Shown here piece by piece: positions 16,778 through 24,926 of a DNA stretch of 64,000 nt. A program made the position numbers and the translations under genes. The stretch is from G965216255 sp965216255 (GTDB taxonomy: Bacteria > Bacteroidota > Rhodothermia > Rhodothermales > Bin80). Numbering within the stretch: the stretch's first letter is position 1; each line of letters begins with the position of its first letter. The notes beneath the pieces were generated by a model, which was given only the letters and a program-made list of their open reading frames with translations, made no database searches and was not told the origin of the DNA. Location of the stretch: NCBI GenBank assembly GCA_965216255.1, contig OZ244148.1, forward strand, positions 310,001 to 374,000, given 5' to 3'.

Positions 16778-16805
16778 CCTTGGTGCAATCAAGTATATAA
16801 TTCCC
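16778..16805 (-). repeat. right inverted repeat of IS-B
   Basis: Read inward on the minus strand it begins GGGAATTATATACTTGATTG and continues CACCAAGG. It is followed immediately by TTTTCAAT. Confidence 0.9.
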
Positions 16806-16813
16806 TTTTCAAT
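16806..16813. repeat. target-site duplication TTTTCAAT, copy 3 (right of IS-B)
   Basis: This copy abuts the right end of IS-B and is identical to the copies at 9113 and 13632. Removing both elements and two copies would rejoin 9120 to 16814. Confidence 0.92.
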
Positions 16814-17218
16814 TACATCAGCACGATGCCCGTACGGTACGGTTTCTGGTCGCACGAACAGGAAGATCTCCGTGCCCAGGTCTGGACATCTCCGGTAAAT
16901 CAATTGTCGGATCGTGCGCCCGGTCGTACGGACCTGGACGGCACCTCGGTGAACGGATTGTCGTTGGAGCGCTAAGGCGGCTTTAAGTGCGCCTTTCGAC
17001 GACGCGCTACATGTCGCGCTAAGGCCATGAGTGCTCGGCTCCTTCACATGCAATTGTCAGCCTCTGATCCCAATAAAGTAGCCCGTGCCCAGTCCGCACT
17101 AAAAACATGATTCAGCCGAAGGATATCGCGTGGCACGGCAACTGGAAAGCGCTAACTCGGCTTGCAGCTCCGCGAGATGTACGATCTCGTTCGCAAAGAT
17201 GAGCGTGCTATGCTGAAG
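16814..17218. other. non-coding flank right of IS-B
   Basis: I see no supported gene. It is the continuation of the pre-insertion intergenic DNA that ends at 9120. The stop of the next minus-strand gene lies at its right edge. Confidence 0.4.
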
Positions 17219-19102
17219 TTATTGCTGCGTCCGACTCAAGCCTAGAATAAACATGGCCTGCTTGTAAGGCCAGAAGCCGCGGCTCTGCTGCACCAGCACA
17301 TCGCTGCGCAATTCCTTGAACAAATGCCTCCATGCCGTGGCCGTTCGGAATCGTAATCTGCCCTCCTGCTCATTCATCTGCCTTCGAGATCGAAGCCGAT
17401 TGGCCCATCTATCCAATATCGTTAGCATGCGCCTGTCCAGCTCGTTCGTATAAACGGACTCCATGACAATTACCCGGCCAGAAGCCACGCGCAATGCTTC
17501 GTGCATGAGCCGCCGCTGGTCTTCGCAGTGGTGTAGTACGAAGTACAATACGACTACATCGAAGGCATTGTCGCCCCATGGTAGCTGCTTCCCATCATAG
17601 ACTACATGCATTAGATTCGTCCTGTTCAAATCCAGGACATCGCATAACGTGACGTCGGCTGACTTCTTTAACTGAATCCACTGGCCGATGTATCCTTCTG
17701 CTGCCCCCAGGTCCAGAACGGCAAGCGGACTCTTCAGACGAGGCAAGAACGGCTCAATATGGCGAAACTTGCGCCAGGCGCGGAAGCGCATTAGCGCCTG
17801 GAATCCCGCGGGTGCATGCCGCCAGACTGCCAAAAGAAGCCCTCCTCCCCACCCTGCAAGTACGAAAAACCAGTACGGTCCGCCTACGTAAAGCAAGTAG
17901 GTGCCTATCGAAACCAGCCCGAGCCAGTACCAGTGCCAGGCCGCCTTCTCAAGCATCGCGGCAAGTAGAAACAGGCTGAGAAGGTACCACGGATGTACCG
18001 TGGTGGCGAGTACCAGGTAGAGTCCTATTGTTATCAGGAAGGCACGGGCGAGTGGCCACTTGAACTTGCGGTCCAGTAGGTACAACACTGGAAGGCCAGC
18101 GAGGAAGCACAACCGCAGTGCCGGGCCGATCTGCTTGCTCCAGTCCGCGCCGGTGACAATGAAGAAAATCTTCTTGACGCCGTAATAGAATCCCGCATTG
18201 AATTCGAAAAACCGTGCGTACAGGTCCAGCGATCCCGATACATTGCCGGCTACATAGGGCGCCGCATAGGGAAGGGCCAGAAGCGCCGCGACCAGGGCCC
18301 CAGGCCAGACAGCCTGCCATTTGAAACGCCTCCACAGAAAGGGGAACAGCACAAACGGGTACAGCTTCACCCACCCGGCCAAAGCCAGCGCCACCGACGC
18401 CCACCGGCACCGTCGTTTGTGCGACCAATACACGGTGAGCGCCAGCAGAAGAAGAAGCGCTGATTCGGTATGCGCCTGTCCGGCGGTCTCCAGTAGCACC
18501 AGCGGATTCCATGCATAGAGCATGATCCACCGGGCTTCCACCATCCGGGCTACCAGGAATACGGCCACGAGCTCCATCAGTACAAAGATGAGCTTGATGG
18601 CATAGTGGCTGTACACCCACCCGTAACCATAGAAAAGTGCGCCGAAGGCAAAGATGCCCTGTGAAAAGGGAGGATAGACCGTGAAATACGACGCAGAGTT
18701 GAGCCGCCGGTAAATTGGTTCTGCGTGCAGTGCCGCAAGAGCCGAATCTTCGGGCGTGTACCGGTACGGGTTAATTTCGTGCGCCTGCACCAGCCCATCC
18801 CAAACGTAGCGGTAACTGTCGTCGGAGAGTGACGGCGGCAGAACCAATAGCACCAGCCGGAAAACGACGGCGTAGACGAGGACGTCTGCCATGGCCAAAT
18901 CGCTTCGCCGCCACAGCAGGACCAGCAAAGCGCCTGCTACCAGTGCCAGTGCCACCAACAGGGGCAGATGTGTCCGGTCTTGCGCCACGACCGCCATACT
19001 GAAGAGCGCGGCGACAAGACCCGTCAGCAAGACGGCAGATGGCGCAGAACGCGGCATGGGCAAAGGTCTAGAATTCGATGATGCCGGTTTCAAGCATGCC
19101 AA
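17219..19102 (-). CDS. GT-C type membrane glycosyltransferase fused to a SAM-dependent methyltransferase
   Basis: Residues about 15-430 form a polytopic membrane domain of roughly ten hydrophobic segments. It has a loop acidic motif typical of GT-C enzymes (LSDDSYRYVWDG, near residue 93) and YPPFSQGIFAFGALF, resembling polyprenyl-phosphate-dependent mannosyltransferases. Residues about 445-627 form a class I methyltransferase with motif I VLDLGAAEGYIG and LPWGDNAFDVVVLYFVLHHC. The enzyme would add a sugar from a lipid carrier outside the membrane while the methyltransferase faces the cytosol; the substrates are unknown. The ATG at 19057 (MPRSAPSAVLL) is an alternative start. The single frame joining the two activities is unusual and suggests a coupled lipid or glycan modification. 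Confidence 0.82.
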   Translation of the reverse strand: MACLKPASSNSRPLPMPRSAPSAVLLTGLVAALFSMAVVAQDRTHLPLLVALALVAGALLVLLWRRSDLAMADVLVYAVVFRLVLLVLPPSLSDDSYRYVWDGLVQAHEINPYRYTPEDSALAALHAEPIYRRLNSASYFTVYPPFSQGIFAFGALFYGYGWVYSHYAIKLIFVLMELVAVFLVARMVEARWIMLYAWNPLVLLETAGQAHTESALLLLLALTVYWSHKRRCRWASVALALAGWVKLYPFVLFPFLWRRFKWQAVWPGALVAALLALPYAAPYVAGNVSGSLDLYARFFEFNAGFYYGVKKIFFIVTGADWSKQIGPALRLCFLAGLPVLYLLDRKFKWPLARAFLITIGLYLVLATTVHPWYLLSLFLLAAMLEKAAWHWYWLGLVSIGTYLLYVGGPYWFFVLAGWGGGLLLAVWRHAPAGFQALMRFRAWRKFRHIEPFLPRLKSPLAVLDLGAAEGYIGQWIQLKKSADVTLCDVLDLNRTNLMHVVYDGKQLPWGDNAFDVVVLYFVLHHCEDQRRLMHEALRVASGRVIVMESVYTNELDRRMLTILDRWANRLRSRRQMNEQEGRLRFRTATAWRHLFKELRSDVLVQQSRGFWPYKQAMFILGLSRTQQ

Positions 19103-19156
19103 AGCACCAAACTACGGCCTTGAGTGCGCGACGCACGCTGGCCTGCGTCCCGGACA

Positions 19157-20437
19157 CTACGACCATAAAGCTGAAACAGGCGCGGCGACAAGTCGATCTC
19201 CGAACCGCGCGGACACATCGTGATCATACAGGATCACTCCCATCCTGAAGCTGTCACCGCAAGCGGTGGCCAGGCGCCGAAGCCCGGAAAAATCTCTGCT
19301 GTACACCGTAGCCGAAGCCTTTACTTCGATGCCGGCCACCGCTCCTGCCCGATCTTCCATCACGAAATCGACTTCGTTGCCATCCTTATCGCGGTAATGC
19401 GAGAATATATAACGATCATCAGCCCAGCTAGCGAGCTTGAGAAGTTCTGCAAACACAAAGCTTTCCAGCAACGGCCCAAGCAGCGTACGGGTTCTTCGAA
19501 CATGCTCCGGACCAATATTTCTGAGCGCAGCAAGCAGTCCAGAATCAATAAAATGAAGCTTGGGCGACTTTACAAGGCGCTTCAATGTGTTGCTGCGCCA
19601 GGATTCGAGGATGCGCAACAGATAGAGCTTTTCCAGGACGCCGATGTAGGTCCGCGTCGTCACGTGGTTTAGGCCGATAACCGCACCGACGGACGAGTAA
19701 TTGACGAGCTGTCCAGAGTAGGCCGTAAGGGCAGCCAGAAGCCGGGGTACAATGCTGACTTGGTCAAGTCGCGCAATATCGCGGATATCGCGCTCAATGA
19801 TTGCCTCCACATAATCCGCATGCCAAGCCCGCCGGCGCCGCAACGATGGCCTGTGTAATGCTTCGGGATAACCACCGGCAAGCACGATATCTATGAGGGC
19901 CCCGCCTACGGCTTTCTTCGAACTGGCAGGCATTTCGCCCGAAAATACCCGCTTGAGAAAAGACGGATGGGTTCCCCGCATTTCTGCCTGGGCTAGTGGC
20001 AGCATGCGTACCATTGCCATGCGTCCGGCCAGTGAATCTGCGACCCTTGGCAGTGTCATCAGGTTGGCGGATCCAGTGAGCAGAAACCTGCCTGGACGCG
20101 GATCGTCGTCTACGGACCTCTTTATCGGGAGCATGAGTCCCGGTGCCCGTTGCACCTCATCAATCACGGCCCGGTCAAGTCCACGCACAAAGGCAACCGG
20201 GTCGGCACTAAGTGTAGTAGCATCGTCCAGCGTCACATACGACATGGGGCCGCCCGCAAACTGCTGCGCCAGCGTGGTCTTGCCCGATTGGCGAGGGCCC
20301 GAGAGTAGTACCACCCTGGTATCCGCGAGCGCTTCCTGCACTTTTCTCTTCAGGAAGCGCGGGTAAGGCTGCTTGTCCACAACCTGTGACGTGTCTCGGG
20401 ATTCAGCTTGACTAATTGAAATATGGTAATCGTCCAA
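19157..20437 (-). CDS. AAA_14 / DUF4143 family ATPase
   Basis: The 426-residue protein has a Walker A motif GPRQSGKTTLAQQF (about residue 46), Walker B-like AVIDEVQRAPGLM, a sensor-like FLLTGSANLMTLPRV, and a C-terminal DUF4143 domain. The latter contains KDGNEVDFVMEDRAG and GIEVKAS, a pattern like the core of PD-(D/E)XK nucleases. This common family of predicted ATPases has no settled role; links to mobile DNA and toxin-like modules have been suggested. The start at 20437 gives about 25 extra residues before the conserved PYPRFLKRKV; a later start is possible. It stands alone, with 54 and 286 bases on its two sides. Confidence 0.85.
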   Translation of the reverse strand: MDDYHISISQAESRDTSQVVDKQPYPRFLKRKVQEALADTRVVLLSGPRQSGKTTLAQQFAGGPMSYVTLDDATTLSADPVAFVRGLDRAVIDEVQRAPGLMLPIKRSVDDDPRPGRFLLTGSANLMTLPRVADSLAGRMAMVRMLPLAQAEMRGTHPSFLKRVFSGEMPASSKKAVGGALIDIVLAGGYPEALHRPSLRRRRAWHADYVEAIIERDIRDIARLDQVSIVPRLLAALTAYSGQLVNYSSVGAVIGLNHVTTRTYIGVLEKLYLLRILESWRSNTLKRLVKSPKLHFIDSGLLAALRNIGPEHVRRTRTLLGPLLESFVFAELLKLASWADDRYIFSHYRDKDGNEVDFVMEDRAGAVAGIEVKASATVYSRDFSGLRRLATACGDSFRMGVILYDHDVSARFGDRLVAAPVSALWS

Positions 20438-20723
20438 ATGAAAAATATTTCCTGTCTGATTTAAAACATACTACGTCCAAATACCAAACGAATCGAAGTG
20501 TTTCTCCGCCGTTTTGGGCACACTCACGCACGCCAGTACGTGCAGCAAGAGCCTCGGCCTGGAACTTCGCAGGTTCTGGCACGTGCGCGCGCCCTTGCCG
20601 CGCGGCACCAAAAGATGAAGGACAACCCTCACTCAGGCGACAGCAAGCGTGGACACGAAACGCCTCTCTCCAGGTTTGCTCCGGGGACTCAAAGACCAGG
20701 CTAGGGCGCAGGTAGTAAGTAGC

Positions 20724-21158
20724 CTACTGCGTACTTCCAGCCGGCGCCCGCAGGAGGACCAGACGGAGGCAGCTTCCGCTGCGCTCGAGATGCATTTCGT
20801 CGGCCATCTCCTGCATGAAATAAAGCCCGCGGCCGTGACCTCTCAGGATATTGGACTCTTTCAGCGGATTCTCCACGGAAGCCAGATCGTATCCATCCCC
20901 CTCATCTGACACCGTGCACTCGATACGCTCCTGGCAAGCCCTCAGTTCGAACGTCACGCACTTTGCCGCATCCCACGCGTTTCCATGCTCCATGGCATTG
21001 GTAACGGCCTCACTGGCTAGTAGCAGTACACGATACGCCACGTCCTTTTCAATGGCATGAGCTTGCAGGAAGTGCTCCACCTCTTCCACCACACGTTCGA
21101 GATTGGCAAACGTGCTGGGAAGCTCAAGCCGTAAGACTGGAGTCATGGGAGTAGTCAT
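20724..21158 (-). CDS. RsbW-like serine kinase / anti-sigma factor (HATPase_c_2)
   Basis: The 144-residue GHKL ATP-binding protein has an N-box SEAVTNAMEHGN (about residue 50), a G1 box DEGDGYD and a G2-like GHGRGLYFMQEM. These are hallmarks of RsbW/SpoIIAB-type kinases that bind a sigma factor or phosphorylate an anti-sigma-factor antagonist. No antagonist or sigma gene is adjacent, so its partners are elsewhere or it works with a PP2C module. A mobile element begins only 16 bases upstream of the start codon and has cut it off from its former upstream DNA, so its present promoter must lie inside the element or be lost. A second ATG (21146) gives a slightly shorter protein. Confidence 0.85.
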   Translation of the reverse strand: MTTPMTPVLRLELPSTFANLERVVEEVEHFLQAHAIEKDVAYRVLLLASEAVTNAMEHGNAWDAAKCVTFELRACQERIECTVSDEGDGYDLASVENPLKESNILRGHGRGLYFMQEMADEMHLERSGSCLRLVLLRAPAGSTQ

Positions 21159-21174
21159 TTAAGAGGCAAAAATA

Positions 21175-21200
21175 GGGGGCTAATATACGATAACAACCGG
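21175..21200 (+). repeat. left inverted repeat of the tnpB element
   Basis: GGGGGCTAATATACGATAAC followed by AACCGG. It is an imperfect match to the right end, with a small length difference after GGGGGC. Confidence 0.7.
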
Positions 21201-21215
21201 AACAGAACATGCATG

Positions 21216-21229
21216 AAGTCATATGACTT
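21216..21229. repeat. perfect palindrome upstream of tnpB
   Basis: AAGTCATATGACTT is a perfect 14-base palindrome four bases before the tnpB start. It could be a protein-binding site or a remnant of the imperfect palindromes found at IS605-type ends. Confidence 0.4.
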
Positions 21230-21232
21230 AAC

Positions 21233-22433
21233 ATGATGCGAACCTATGTGTATCGTTGTCGACACATCAGAAAGACGCAGCGCGAGGCCCTGTGCAGCTT
21301 GTTCCGGCACCTGTCGTGGCTGCGCAACGATGCCGTGGCGCTTTGCCGCAGCCAGTACATCGAGGGAGGCAAGACTCCAACCTTCTTTGATATGTGCAAG
21401 CGGCCAACGACTATGTGTGCTTCGGGTAATGACGGATATCCGCTCAAGGCACAGCGCAGCATCTTGCAACGTGTGCGCCTTGGGTATGACAAGTTTTTTG
21501 CAGACAAGAAGGGCTTGCCCCGCCTTGGCCGTGAGGTTCATTCGATTGAGCTTGATGGCGCCGCGCCATGGCGTAGTGGGCCGTACTATACCCTCGAGAT
21601 CAAGGGAGTTGGCAAGCTACGATTCAAAGACAGTCGGGGCATAGTGTCGGGGCCTGGCATCGCAGGGGTAGTTCGCATTGTGCGGCAGCCTCTCGGCAGC
21701 GGTTACGACGTGCAGCTTGTGGCCAGCCATCCCATAACGGCGCTCAGGCAGCACGCACGGGCCGCCATAGGCATTGACGTAGGCGTAAAGGCCAACTGTT
21801 CTCTATCCGACGGCACCCAATACGATGCCATACGCCTCGGCGAGCGCAAGCGAAAACGCCTTCAGAAAGCCTTGCTGTGCCAAGAGGAACAGCAAGGCTA
21901 GGCGTAAGAAGAAGCTGGCGCGTGAGTGTCGGCGCATGGCCGTGGCTGGCAGCAATGAGGTTCATGGCATTGCGTCGGACATCCTAAAACGGCCTTCATC
22001 AAACATTGCCGTTGAGGACCTGAAATTGCAGAGCATGACGACCAAGGGAGGATCGCGCAAACGTGGACTCAACAGGTCCATGCAAGAGCAATGCCTCGGC
22101 ATGCTCATACCGCAGCTTGCCTACAAGGCTGAGAGCGCCGCAGATAAGTTGGCTAAAATCAAACCGCATTATACGACGCAGCAGTGCAGTAGCTGCGGTG
22201 GCATGCCTGCGGCGCCCATAGACGTTGGTGTTCGTACCCATCAATGCGGCCTTGCTCTGGAGCGCGACATTAATGCGGCAAGGAACATCCATCTGAGCGG
22301 GCTGCGCCCCTTCAGCAGGGCGGCAGGCCCTGCGTGCCGGTCGGAGGCGGCTGATGCCGCAAACGTTGTGCCGATGGTGGCTTCTTCGGAGGTTGTTAAG
22401 CACGGCTACGACACGCAACTGTATCGACAGTAG
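21233..22433 (+). pseudogene. tnpB: frameshifted tnpB (RNA-guided endonuclease family)
   Basis: The first frame (MMRTYVYRCRHIRKTQREAL) runs 222 codons to a stop at 21901. A second frame takes over near 21885 and runs to 22433; together they give a full-length TnpB of about 400 residues. The RuvC residues survive: D in IGIDVGVKANCSLSDG, E in IAVEDLKLQ, and D in ERDINAARNI. The zinc finger is damaged: QCSSCGG keeps its pair, but the second pair reads THQCGLAL, with one cysteine missing. The frameshift lies in a basic linker where the family reads KRxSRRRRKxxRRLAR, here split as KRLQKALLC and RNSKARRKKKLARECRR. A single indel plus the lost cysteine point to decay and not programmed shifting. Confidence 0.8.
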
Positions 22434-22460
22434 CTATGGTTACTATCGTATAATGCCCCC
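22434..22460 (-). repeat. right inverted repeat of the tnpB element
   Basis: Read inward on the minus strand it begins GGGGGCATTATACGATAGTA and continues ACCATAG. It starts immediately after the tnpB stop codon. Confidence 0.7.
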
Positions 22461-22499
22461 AAAATACGGTACCATCACGATTCAAGCCACCGGCGCGGC

Positions 22500-23861
22500 C
22501 TACTGCCGGGCACCGGTGCCCAGTTCAGGCATCCGGGCACAGGCCTGCACGCAGCCGTTTAACGTTCTGGCCAGTTCGCCGGACAGCTGCCTGCGATCGA
22601 AGCGCCGCACGTAGGCTTCGTCTGGAAGCGGCAAGGTGCCGGAGGTCCATCCGCCATAAATATCAGAAAGGGCGTTTTCGATTCCGCCCAGGTCCCGAGG
22701 ACCCACAATCCAGTGCGCACCGTAGGGCTCCAGTGCGGCGGCCGCCGCCCCGGGTGGGATCAGGGCCAAAATGGGCTTCCTTGCTCCCATATATTCGAAC
22801 AACTTGCCGGTGGAAATGCCCGCGGCACCAGGCCGCTCGCCAATGGTCATCCACAACACGTCGGCGGAGCACTGGAAGGCCACCGCCTCCCGGTGGGGCA
22901 CATATCCCTTGTAGGAGACCACATCGTGCAACCCGAGCGCATGTATAAGCCGCATGGACGCCGAAGGCAGCAGGCCGACAAAGACGGCCTCGATACGTGT
23001 GCGCATTTCTGGGCACCTCTCCAACAACTGCGCAAGCGCCCTCAGAAAGTAATCGGGCGTCTGCGCGTCATAAAATATGCCGCTATACACCACCTGCATG
23101 CGGCCCTCACGCCTCTCCGCTATCGGGGCCAGTGCGCCGGGGTCGAAGCCCTGGGGAATAACCGACACGGAAGCACGTGCGCCGCAGGCCCTGGCACGTG
23201 CCGCGACGGATTCCTGTATGACATCGTTAATGGTGACAGCGTGTGCACACCGGCGCAAGATCTGCCCTTCCATGGCTTCGTGCCGCCGCCGGTGCCAGGC
23301 GGTAGGATAGACATGCCGCGGATTGCCGACCCAGTCGTCGCGAAAGTCCACCACGAGCGGTAGCCCGTGCCTGCGGCTTAGCCGTGCGGCCACAAGAAGT
23401 GCCGTATAGGGAGGGGCGGTGGCAAACACGAGGTCGTAGCCCTTCTGCGCCAAGAGCCGATTGCCCGTCCGCACGGCCGGAGGAAGCCAGCCTATCTTGT
23501 TGTCCGGCACAAAAGCAAACTGACTCGCTGCTGAGAGCCACCGGCGCCGTCCTTCCGCTGGCAGCGACACGGTCTGCTTCCCTTTGAAGAGCCGCGTTGG
23601 ATCCCAGGAGGAAGTGCGATGCACGGCTACGCCGGCCTCTTCGACTTCCTGCTGCAGCGACGCATCAAAGGCAAAATATCCCGCAGGCCTGGCGGCAAGT
23701 ACCGTAGGCTGCCACCCAAAATCGGGCAGGTACTTGACGAACTTGCTGATGCGCTGCACACCGCTGCCGCCGACGGGAGGAAAGTAGTATGCCACAATCA
23801 GCACGCGCCGGTGCGCCGGGCTATCGGCTGCCACCACACCGCCTTCGCCTTTGTCCGCCAT
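22500..23861 (-). CDS. family 4 glycosyltransferase
   Basis: The 453-residue GT-B enzyme has an N-terminal acceptor domain (VLIVAYYFPPVGGSGVQRIS, about residue 20) and a C-terminal nucleotide-sugar domain. The latter contains VYSGIFYDAQTPDYFLRAL, MTIGERPGAAGISTGKLFEY and MGARKPILALIPP, the region with the conserved glutamates of this family. It transfers a sugar from a nucleotide donor to a cell-surface glycan or lipid; donor and acceptor cannot be read from sequence. It lies 6 bases downstream of the aminopeptidase gene in the same direction, so the two are probably co-transcribed. The tnpB element sits directly behind its stop. Confidence 0.85.
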   Translation of the reverse strand: MADKGEGGVVAADSPAHRRVLIVAYYFPPVGGSGVQRISKFVKYLPDFGWQPTVLAARPAGYFAFDASLQQEVEEAGVAVHRTSSWDPTRLFKGKQTVSLPAEGRRRWLSAASQFAFVPDNKIGWLPPAVRTGNRLLAQKGYDLVFATAPPYTALLVAARLSRRHGLPLVVDFRDDWVGNPRHVYPTAWHRRRHEAMEGQILRRCAHAVTINDVIQESVAARARACGARASVSVIPQGFDPGALAPIAERREGRMQVVYSGIFYDAQTPDYFLRALAQLLERCPEMRTRIEAVFVGLLPSASMRLIHALGLHDVVSYKGYVPHREAVAFQCSADVLWMTIGERPGAAGISTGKLFEYMGARKPILALIPPGAAAAALEPYGAHWIVGPRDLGGIENALSDIYGGWTSGTLPLPDEAYVRRFDRRQLSGELARTLNGCVQACARMPELGTGARQ

Positions 23862-23867
23862 GGTCCG

Positions 23868-24926
23868 CTACACAATGTAAAGGTCTCTCGGCGCATTTCC
23901 CAGGCGCCGACAGCCGTCGCCCGTCACGACGACGGTGTCCTCAATCCGGATGCCAAACTGGTATGGCAGATATACGCCCGGCTCAAGGGTAACGGTCATA
24001 TTCTGCTGTAGGACGTCGCCAGATCGCAGCGACAACCGGGGCCATTCATGCACTTGTCGCCCTATGCCATGGCCGAGGCTGTGGGCCAGGTACTCTTCGT
24101 ATCCCCCCTCGCAAATGCAGTCCCTTGCCGCCACGTCCAGGTCCCGGGCGGCCACACCGGGACGCACCGCATCCATGGCCCTTTGCTGCGCCTCGAGCAC
24201 GACAGCATAGGCATCTCTGGCCCGCCACCCGGGGTCATCAATTGCCACCGTGCGCGTCATGTCCGAGGCGTAGCCCTGCACGGTGCACCCAAAGTCAAGA
24301 AGGACGATTTCTTCACTCTGAAGCTCCTTCTTGGTGGGTCTGGCGTGGGGCCTGGCCGCCAGCGGCCCCGAGGCTACAATGGGATCGAAGGCCAGTCCCT
24401 GCGCCCCCTCCATCATGAGATGGCTTATGATTTCTGCCGCCAATTCCTGCTCCGTAACGCCGGGCCTTATGCAGTCCAGAATTCGCATGAAGACATCGTC
24501 CGTAATGCGCTGCGCCCTGCGCATATGCGCAAGCTCCTTGCTCGTTCTTATGGCCATGTCCCGGGCCAGGAGTTTTTCCACCGGCACCCATTCCATGTGG
24601 GGCCACAAGTGCTGCCATCTCTGGTGAATAGCGACAGAGGTATGGTCCGCCTGAAAGAGGACGCGCGACGCCCTCTTTAGCAGTCCTGCCCTCCGCGCAT
24701 ACGCATACAGGTCTTCGGGCGCGGTGTGCCGCACCGTGCCCCTGGCTTCCTCCTCAGCCTGCTGTGTGTAGCGCGCATCCGTAATAAAATGCACCTTTTC
24801 CGGAAGCACGATCAGGGCCGCGTGAGAGCCGGTGAAGCCGCAGGCCCAGCCGATGGTTGGAACATGCGTAAGCAGCACGGCATCGACGCCATGCACGGAA
24901 GGCAGTTGTCTGGCGGCTTTTTTCAT
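23868..24926 (-). CDS. M24-family Xaa-Pro aminopeptidase
   Basis: The 352-residue protein has an N-terminal creatinase-like domain and a C-terminal pita-bread metallopeptidase domain. The five metal ligands are visible: D in VLLDFGCTVQG, D in YASDMTRTVAIDD, H in HSLGHGIGRQVHEWP, E in VTLEPGVYLP and E in GIRIEDTVVVT. It should release N-terminal residues from peptides with proline in second position, in the cytosol, using two divalent metal ions. Its start overlaps the stop of the large lipoprotein gene by ATGA (24923-24926), which implies translational coupling. The call is firm at family level; PepP versus PepQ is not decided. Confidence 0.92.
   Translation of the reverse strand: MKKAARQLPSVHGVDAVLLTHVPTIGWACGFTGSHAALIVLPEKVHFITDARYTQQAEEEARGTVRHTAPEDLYAYARRAGLLKRASRVLFQADHTSVAIHQRWQHLWPHMEWVPVEKLLARDMAIRTSKELAHMRRAQRITDDVFMRILDCIRPGVTEQELAAEIISHLMMEGAQGLAFDPIVASGPLAARPHARPTKKELQSEEIVLLDFGCTVQGYASDMTRTVAIDDPGWRARDAYAVVLEAQQRAMDAVRPGVAARDLDVAARDCICEGGYEEYLAHSLGHGIGRQVHEWPRLSLRSGDVLQQNMTVTLEPGVYLPYQFGIRIEDTVVVTGDGCRRLGNAPRDLYIV

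Larger units (their letters stand above)
13640..16805 (+). mobile_element. IS-B: second IS1595-family element with passenger genes (3166 bp)
   Basis: The ends are inverted repeats beginning GGGAATTATATACTTGRTTG followed by CAC. They share only the outer 13 bases with IS-A, so the two elements belong to different lineages. TTTTCAAT lies on both sides. The cargo is a Panacea antitoxin with a coupled, broken toxin gene on the minus strand, and on the plus strand the transposase, a tiny basic protein overlapping it and a membrane-anchored hypothetical protein. The transposase frame and both ends are intact. It sits in the same orientation as IS-A. Confidence 0.93.
21175..22460 (+). mobile_element. 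tnpB-carrying element with IS1595-like inverted repeats
   Basis: A 1286-bp element is bounded by imperfect inverted repeats: GGGGGCTAATATACGATAAC on the left, and on the minus strand at the right GGGGGCATTATACGATAGTA then ACCATAG. The right end shares TATACGATAGTARCCA with IS-A. The sequence AAAATA flanks both ends directly. IS200/IS605/IS1341 elements that normally carry tnpB lack such inverted repeats, so this looks like tnpB captured by, or mobilised through, IS1595-type ends. The only gene is a frameshifted tnpB, so the element cannot move by itself. Confidence 0.7.

Noticed and set aside
16724..16975. 83-codon plus-strand frame spanning the right end of IS-B
   Set aside because: It crosses the element boundary, has no domain and no ribosome site.
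21870..21905. Programmed frameshift in tnpB
   Set aside because: There is no slippery heptamer or stimulatory structure and a zinc-finger cysteine is also lost, so decay is the simpler explanation.
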